Translations under genes and position numbers: made by a program
DNA from: Bacteroidota bacterium
GTDB taxonomy: Bacteria; Bacteroidota; Bacteroidia; Palsa-965
Length of the DNA: 64,000 nt
Direction: 5' to 3'
Assembly: GCA_016194975.1 (NCBI GenBank)
Contig: JACQAM010000003.1
Span: 186,001-250,000, forward strand
Part shown: piece after piece, positions 59,076-64,000 of the stretch
Layout: every line of letters starts with the position of its first letter
Position numbering within the stretch: position 1 is the stretch's first letter
The notes under the pieces: model-generated
What the model saw: only the letters and a program-made list of their open reading frames with translations
Databases searched by the model: none
Told to the model about the DNA's origin: nothing

Positions 59076-61400
59076 ATGAAGATCGGCGTCAAACTCACGC
59101 TCACATTTTTCCTGGTCGCAATGACTACGATGGTGATTATCGGTGTCATCTCCTTTCGCAAAAGTAAAGCTGCGCTTACCAAAGACACTTATAATAATCT
59201 TCTCGCTGTAAGAGAAACAAAAGAAGATCAGCTGGAAGATTATTTCAGCCAGTTGGATCACCAGGTGCATTCTTATTCTGACGATCCTACTGTAATTGCA
59301 GCTGCCCGCGCATTGAGCAACGGATTCAACGCGATCGATTCCGATCTGCAAATGAATGACGAGAGGATGGTGCCGATCAATAAGAGTCTCTCCGATTATT
59401 ACCAGCACGAATTTCTTCCGCGACTGAACAAGAATCTGAAAAAGAAAGCTACCGAATCGGAAATTTCCAATCCACTCCGGAACGGCCGTATCCTTCAATC
59501 GGAATTCATCGCAACCAATCCGCAGGAAGCAGATAATAAATGCAAATTAGCCGATGCCGGAGATGGAAGTTCATATTCGGCAGCACATAAACAATATCAC
59601 AACTTTTTCAGGAATATCCAGGAGCATTTCGGATACCACGATGTTTATCTTGTCGATAGTAAAACAGGTGTGATTATTTATTCTGTTGAGAAAGAGATCG
59701 ACTTCGGAACTTCGCTCATCGACGGGCCTTTCAAAAACACAAACCTTGCGAATGTGTTCAAGACGGCAAATAATTCAACAGCCCTCGACACTGCTTTTTT
59801 TGCTGACTTCAAACCTTACCGTCCTGCTTTTGATGAACCAAATGCTTTCATCGCCACGACAATCTACGACGGATCAGAAAAGATAGGTGTTCTTATTTTC
59901 AGTATGCCTCTAGATGAGATCAACGATATAATGACCAACGACAGGAATTGGGATGAAGTGGGGCTCGGGGAAACAGGCGAAGGATTTATTGTCGGAGATG
60001 ATTTTAAAACAAGAAATCAAAGCCGCTTGCTCATGCAGGACAGCGCGACATTTTTCAGCGTGATGAAAGAGGACAGCACTCCCGAAGATATTATTCAAAC
60101 CATGCGCAGCTTCAACACTTCAATAGGAATGCAGACAGTACATACCACCGGTGTCGACAGCGGACTCGCGGGAAAAGACGGACTCGCCGTTTATGATAAT
60201 TACCGTCACAGGAAAGTATTTTCTTCGTACGGGCCAATAGATGTGGAAGGGGTACACTGGATGCTTTCGTTCGAGATCAATCAGGATGAAGCACTGGAAA
60301 ATGTTTATGAATTGAGAAAGCAGATCATCCTCGCATCTTCTGTCTTCCTCTTGTTCATCGCACTTATTTCTTTTATTTTAGGAAGACAGATCACCAAACC
60401 GATTACACTTCTTACAGAAGATGCGTCTGAATTAGCGACAGGAAATTTTGATGTCGAGATAAAGATCAAGCGCAAAGATGAGATCGGAATTCTCGCTGTA
60501 GGATTCAAAAAAATGCAGGTGACGATCAGGAAGATGATTGAAGAGTTACGTCACATCAACGCAAACCTCGAACAGAAAGTGGAAGAACGCACCGAAGAGA
60601 TCAATAATGCAAAAGCAATTCTCGAGCACAAGAACAAAGAAATTCTCGACTCCATCAATTATGCCTTGCGTTTGCAGACCGCCATTCTTCCTCCGGTAGA
60701 AAAACTCAACGCGATCCTCGATGATTCGTTTGTGCTTTTCAAACCAAAAGATATTGTCTCCGGCGATTTTTACTGGATGAAAAAAATGGAACACCACTTG
60801 TTGATTGCCGCCGTAGATTGCACAGGCCATGGCGTGCCCGGCGCGCTCGTGAGCATGGTGGGCTCGAGTGCGCTCGACCGTTGCGTGGGAGAATTTCATC
60901 TTGCAAAACCTTCCGACATCCTCGACAAATTGCGCGAACTCGTTATTGCTACATTCGAAACGAAAGATCATGATGTGAAAGACGGGATGGACATTGCGAT
61001 GGTGAGCATCCGTTACAACAAAGAAAAAACAAAAGCGACGGTGGAATATTCCGGTGCAAATAATCCGCTGTGGCTGAAACGAAAAAATTCTGAAGAGATA
61101 GAAGAAACAAAAGCGGATAAACAACCGATCGGTGTTTTTGATTTCGGAAAACCTTTTACCAATCACACGGTAGAAGTACACAAAGGAGATTGCATTTATC
61201 TTTTCACCGACGGCTATGCCGACCAGTTCGGCGGGCCGGCAGGAAAAAAATTCCGTTACAAAACTTTAAAAAACCTGTTGCAGAATATTTCAAACGAACC
61301 GATGAGTGTGCAGGGGAAAAAACTCGATGAAGCGTTTGAACAATGGAGAGGAGAACTCAGCCAGATCGATGATGTGTGCGTGATAGGAGTCAGAATTTAA
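59076..61400 (+). CDS. Membrane sensor with HAMP and SpoIIE phosphatase domains
   Basis: A 774-residue protein: a first membrane segment (7-26, LTLTFFLVAMTTMVIIGVIS), a large periplasmic sensor region (about 30-410, dCache-like, including the YRHRKVFSSYGPIDVEGVHW pattern), a second membrane segment (415-437, IILASSVFLLFIALISFILG), HAMP (about 438-490, KPITLLTEDASELATGNFDV), a coiled coil and the SpoIIE domain (about 545-772; GDFYWMKKM, VDCTGHGVPGALVSMVG, DGMDIAMVSIRY, FTDGYADQFGG). It senses an extracellular ligand and likely dephosphorylates a partner in a partner-switch pathway. The output domain closely matches the gene at 39542. Confidence 0.92.
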   Translation: MKIGVKLTLTFFLVAMTTMVIIGVISFRKSKAALTKDTYNNLLAVRETKEDQLEDYFSQLDHQVHSYSDDPTVIAAARALSNGFNAIDSDLQMNDERMVPINKSLSDYYQHEFLPRLNKNLKKKATESEISNPLRNGRILQSEFIATNPQEADNKCKLADAGDGSSYSAAHKQYHNFFRNIQEHFGYHDVYLVDSKTGVIIYSVEKEIDFGTSLIDGPFKNTNLANVFKTANNSTALDTAFFADFKPYRPAFDEPNAFIATTIYDGSEKIGVLIFSMPLDEINDIMTNDRNWDEVGLGETGEGFIVGDDFKTRNQSRLLMQDSATFFSVMKEDSTPEDIIQTMRSFNTSIGMQTVHTTGVDSGLAGKDGLAVYDNYRHRKVFSSYGPIDVEGVHWMLSFEINQDEALENVYELRKQIILASSVFLLFIALISFILGRQITKPITLLTEDASELATGNFDVEIKIKRKDEIGILAVGFKKMQVTIRKMIEELRHINANLEQKVEERTEEINNAKAILEHKNKEILDSINYALRLQTAILPPVEKLNAILDDSFVLFKPKDIVSGDFYWMKKMEHHLLIAAVDCTGHGVPGALVSMVGSSALDRCVGEFHLAKPSDILDKLRELVIATFETKDHDVKDGMDIAMVSIRYNKEKTKATVEYSGANNPLWLKRKNSEEIEETKADKQPIGVFDFGKPFTNHTVEVHKGDCIYLFTDGYADQFGGPAGKKFRYKTLKNLLQNISNEPMSVQGKKLDEAFEQWRGELSQIDDVCVIGVRI

Positions 61401-61433
61401 GATTCAGGATCCTGATTTGAAATTCCTATTTTC

Positions 61434-61470
61434 CAAAAAAAATCCTGCTCGTCATGAACAGGATTTTTCT
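61434..61470. terminator. Bidirectional terminator between phosphatase and amt
   Basis: aaaaaatcctg(ctcgtcatgaa)caggatttttct: a stem with A tract before and T tract after, between two convergent genes. Confidence 0.85.
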
Positions 61471-61487
61471 TTCATCAGAATATTATT

Positions 61488-62801
61488 TCAATACGCTCCA
61501 TCATCATACGCTTTCTCTCCGTGCAGCGAAATATCGAGTCCTGCATCTTCTTCCTGCGGCGTTGCTTTCACACGCACCACGAGATTGATCAGGAAAAGTA
61601 CCGCGTAGGTGAACACGAACGCATACACGCACGCGCCTCCAACTGCTGCAACTTGTTTAAGGAAGAAATGAGAATTGCCGCCTTGCACTAACCAGCCGAC
61701 AGAATTTTTCAGAACAAGACCATTGCCGTCTTTAACGTAGATACTTCCATTCATAATTTTATTTGCAAAAAGTCCGAGCATAATTGTTCCGATCGCACCA
61801 CCTACTCCATGCACGCCCCACACATCGAGCGCATCGTCCCATTTCTTTTTTGTTTTCAGCATCACTGCGCAATAGCAAATAAGTCCTGCTGCGAACCCGA
61901 TGATCATTGCTGCTTTTAAAGAAACAAATCCGGATGCGGGAGTGATCGTTGCCAATCCGGCAACAGCCCCTGTCATGAATGCAACGAACTTCGGTTTTTT
62001 CTCGCGGTACCAATCGATGAACAACCACGTCATTCCCGCAACGGCTGCAGCACAATGTGTGTTCAGGAATGCGAGGCCTGTAACTGAATCAACATTCAAT
62101 TCGCTTCCTGCGTTGAAACCAAACCAACCGAACCAGAGTAAACCTGTGCCGATCGCGATAAGAGGAATACTGTTTGCAACGGTTGTTGTATTTCTTCTTT
62201 TGCCAACGTAAAAAACAGCAGCGAGTGCGCCGAATCCCGCTGTTGCATGCACTACAATTCCGCCGGCGAAATCAAGAACGCCATGCTGCGCAAGAATTCC
62301 GTTGCCCCAGATCATGTGCGCAAAGGGATAGTAAACGAACAACTGCCACAACACAAGAAAAATTAAATATGCTTTGAACGTAACACGTTTTTTAAATGCG
62401 CCGGTGATAAGCGCAGGTGTGATGATCGCAAACATCAACTGGTATGCGATGAAAACAAATTCAGGAATATCTTTATTTCCGGGGAAAGGAGTTCCGGGCC
62501 CGACGTTGTTCAGAAAACATTTATTCAGATTACCAATGAAACCTCCGAGCAGATCGGTAGGAATAAATTTTGTATCGCCAAGATCATTCGGATTAAAATG
62601 CGCTCCGCTGAAACAAAGTGAATACCCGCAGATGTACCACATGATGGTGGTGACGCCAAGAGCGACAAAACTCTGGAACATTACGCCGACCAGGTTTTTC
62701 TTACCGGAAAGTCCTCCGTAGAAAAATGCTAATCCTGGTGTCATGAGCATTACAAGCGCTGTAGCAACGATCATGAATGCTGTTGTACCGGTGTTGAACA
62801 T
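61488..62801 (-). CDS. amt: Ammonium transporter (Amt/Mep/Rh family)
   Basis: A 437-residue channel with 11 expected membrane segments. LTPGLAFFYGG-like MTPGLAFFYGGLSGKKN, GGIVVHATAGFGALAAVF and VWGVHGVGGAIGTIMLG (twin histidines of the pore) are seen. It moves ammonium into the cell for assimilation. No GlnB-type PII gene is in the window. It follows a porin gene on the same strand by 45 bp. Confidence 0.96.
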   Translation of the reverse strand: MFNTGTTAFMIVATALVMLMTPGLAFFYGGLSGKKNLVGVMFQSFVALGVTTIMWYICGYSLCFSGAHFNPNDLGDTKFIPTDLLGGFIGNLNKCFLNNVGPGTPFPGNKDIPEFVFIAYQLMFAIITPALITGAFKKRVTFKAYLIFLVLWQLFVYYPFAHMIWGNGILAQHGVLDFAGGIVVHATAGFGALAAVFYVGKRRNTTTVANSIPLIAIGTGLLWFGWFGFNAGSELNVDSVTGLAFLNTHCAAAVAGMTWLFIDWYREKKPKFVAFMTGAVAGLATITPASGFVSLKAAMIIGFAAGLICYCAVMLKTKKKWDDALDVWGVHGVGGAIGTIMLGLFANKIMNGSIYVKDGNGLVLKNSVGWLVQGGNSHFFLKQVAAVGGACVYAFVFTYAVLFLINLVVRVKATPQEEDAGLDISLHGEKAYDDGAY

Positions 62802-62846
62802 GTTTTTAGATTTAAGTGAATACTATTTTTTATTGTGATTGGAATT

Positions 62847-63980
62847 TTAAAATGAAATTCCCATGTTAATTAATAGTTCTGTGCGCGTGGAAACATCTTT
62901 CCCGTTCGTGTAGAATATTTTCTGCCATTGATCCATAGAGATCTCTCTTACTTCGGCGCGGAGGTAAGAATTCTCCGTGGGTTTGTATTCGACGCCCACT
63001 GTAGTTCCCCATAATTTATATCCTGTAACATTCCCTTCCCAGTCAATAAAACGTGTTGACATGAAGCCACTCGGATCCTGGAAAATTTCTCCGCGTGTAT
63101 AAACAGAACTTGATTTGCAGCATTGGTATTTAAAACTCATAACACCGCTTCCCATCATACCCGGTTTTTTTGAAATATAAGAGAATGAATTTTTCTGGTA
63201 ACAGAAATCTCCGCCAACCTGAATTTTCATTTTTTTGTATTGATAATTGAAAAATAAATTCTGGTGAATGCGCAAATGAGAGATCGTATCGCCCGTTGGA
63301 GAATCGTCGCCGATGTAGTTACTGTAACCGAAACTTCCTTTATCATCCGCCATAGTGTAATTCGCGAGCATGCCAAAAGATTTTTTATGGTTATTGTCTT
63401 CATACATGTTGTAACCATTCAACGCATAAAAATAAAGTGCAAGTTTTTCGCAGGGATTATAATTCAAACGAACACCGCTTTCATAATACGGTTCATAAAA
63501 AGTATTCACAGAAACAGAGCTGCAGATATTTTCTTTCGGCAATAAACCTTCTGTTCCGAAATGCGTTCTGAAAAATCCGGCATCGATCCAGAGTTTGCTG
63601 CAGAGGCGTATCCCGGCGTGCGCCTCCATAATGGGATTGAAAACAGGTGACCAGGCACTGCGGGCAATATCTCCGAAATGGAGAGAAACAATTCCTCTTG
63701 TTTTTTCTCCGTCGTATTGCGCGGTTATCATAGCTGTGTTCAATCCGAATGTTTTGCTGCGCGGAGAAATGGAAGGAAATTGCTGATCCTTATTATCACC
63801 CACCGAATCGGTGTAATACGCATAGTAGGCATCCACGTATCCGCTCACTTTGATGGCAGGTTCTGTTTTAGCAACGGTATCTGTTACCGAAAGCTGCGCG
63901 GATAAATTGAAACTGAATAATAGTAAAGAAATAAAAAGCAGGATGAAGTAATTTTTCCTGAAATGCAGATGTACAATCAT
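62847..63980 (-). CDS. Outer-membrane beta-barrel porin-like protein, OmpL-like
   Basis: A 377-residue protein with a signal peptide (ILLFISLLLFSFNLSAQ) and a barrel of alternating strands (KVSGYVDAYYAYYTDSVGDN; VEYKPTENSYLRAEVREISM) ending in aromatic F (ELLINMGISF). It fits the putative beta-barrel porin-2 (OmpL-like) group of Bacteroidota. It lies upstream of amt in the same orientation, so both may serve ammonium uptake across the two membranes. Confidence 0.8.
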   Translation of the reverse strand: MIVHLHFRKNYFILLFISLLLFSFNLSAQLSVTDTVAKTEPAIKVSGYVDAYYAYYTDSVGDNKDQQFPSISPRSKTFGLNTAMITAQYDGEKTRGIVSLHFGDIARSAWSPVFNPIMEAHAGIRLCSKLWIDAGFFRTHFGTEGLLPKENICSSVSVNTFYEPYYESGVRLNYNPCEKLALYFYALNGYNMYEDNNHKKSFGMLANYTMADDKGSFGYSNYIGDDSPTGDTISHLRIHQNLFFNYQYKKMKIQVGGDFCYQKNSFSYISKKPGMMGSGVMSFKYQCCKSSSVYTRGEIFQDPSGFMSTRFIDWEGNVTGYKLWGTTVGVEYKPTENSYLRAEVREISMDQWQKIFYTNGKDVSTRTELLINMGISF

Positions 63981-64000
63981 TGGGAGCGGTGAATGATTAT

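Overview
The window is about 64 kb of chromosome from a member of the phylum Bacteroidota. The support is several secreted proteins that end in a type IX secretion (T9SS) type A sorting domain, a TamL-type Omp85 lipoprotein, a DUF3822-rsmD-coaD cluster, WG-repeat and SpoIIE-output proteins, and A/T-rich starts with little Shine-Dalgarno sequence. No rRNA, tRNA, CRISPR array, prophage or complete insertion sequence was seen. Genus cannot be assigned from the sequence alone.

Layout. 1-3.6 kb: a PAS sensor cut by the window edge, pgeF and dnaX. 3.8-6.1 kb: a long-hairpin repeat and an Omp28/T9SS protein. 6.1-22.7 kb: housekeeping genes (idi, purB, DinB, a glycosyltransferase, tamL, a SpoU methyltransferase, a frameshifted lipoprotein, two tandem XRE regulators, pruA, SRPBCC, pyrE, NUDIX, a TlpA-like protein, coaD, rsmD, DUF3822). 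22.9-32.2 kb: a RecD-like helicase, lipoproteins, a UMF1 transporter, a LutA-like protein and an AddB-like nuclease. 32.2-39.5 kb: an accessory block with an XRE regulator and three T9SS cargo genes, bounded by a 50-bp duplication of the 3' end of the AddB-like gene. 39.5-46.3 kb: TPR-SpoIIE, UbiD and an M48 protease. 46.5-50.1 kb: an AT-rich accessory block that looks like integron gene cassettes without an integrase, followed by a DUF433/DUF5615 toxin-antitoxin pair. 50.1-64 kb: a second M48 protease in inverted orientation, a WG-repeat protein, an AhpD-like protein, another T9SS protein, a dCache/HAMP/SpoIIE phosphatase, and an amt gene with an adjacent porin.

The most notable signals are: (1) an A10 run in dnaX exactly at the end of the clamp-loader core, where gain or loss of one A gives an almost immediate stop, as expected for slippage that makes a gamma-like product; (2) a 14-G tract inside a T9SS cargo gene, a candidate phase-variation switch; (3) paralogous cargo genes with identical ends and different middles, with 3'-end relics between them; (4) attC-like sites at 46.5-49.2 kb whose arms match the start of their own cassette; and (5) a class of intergenic arrays of short repeated words folded as inverted repeats, a different word at most loci, which recur throughout the window.

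All coordinates and repeat comparisons were made by eye. Family calls rest on motif recognition and no database search was run.
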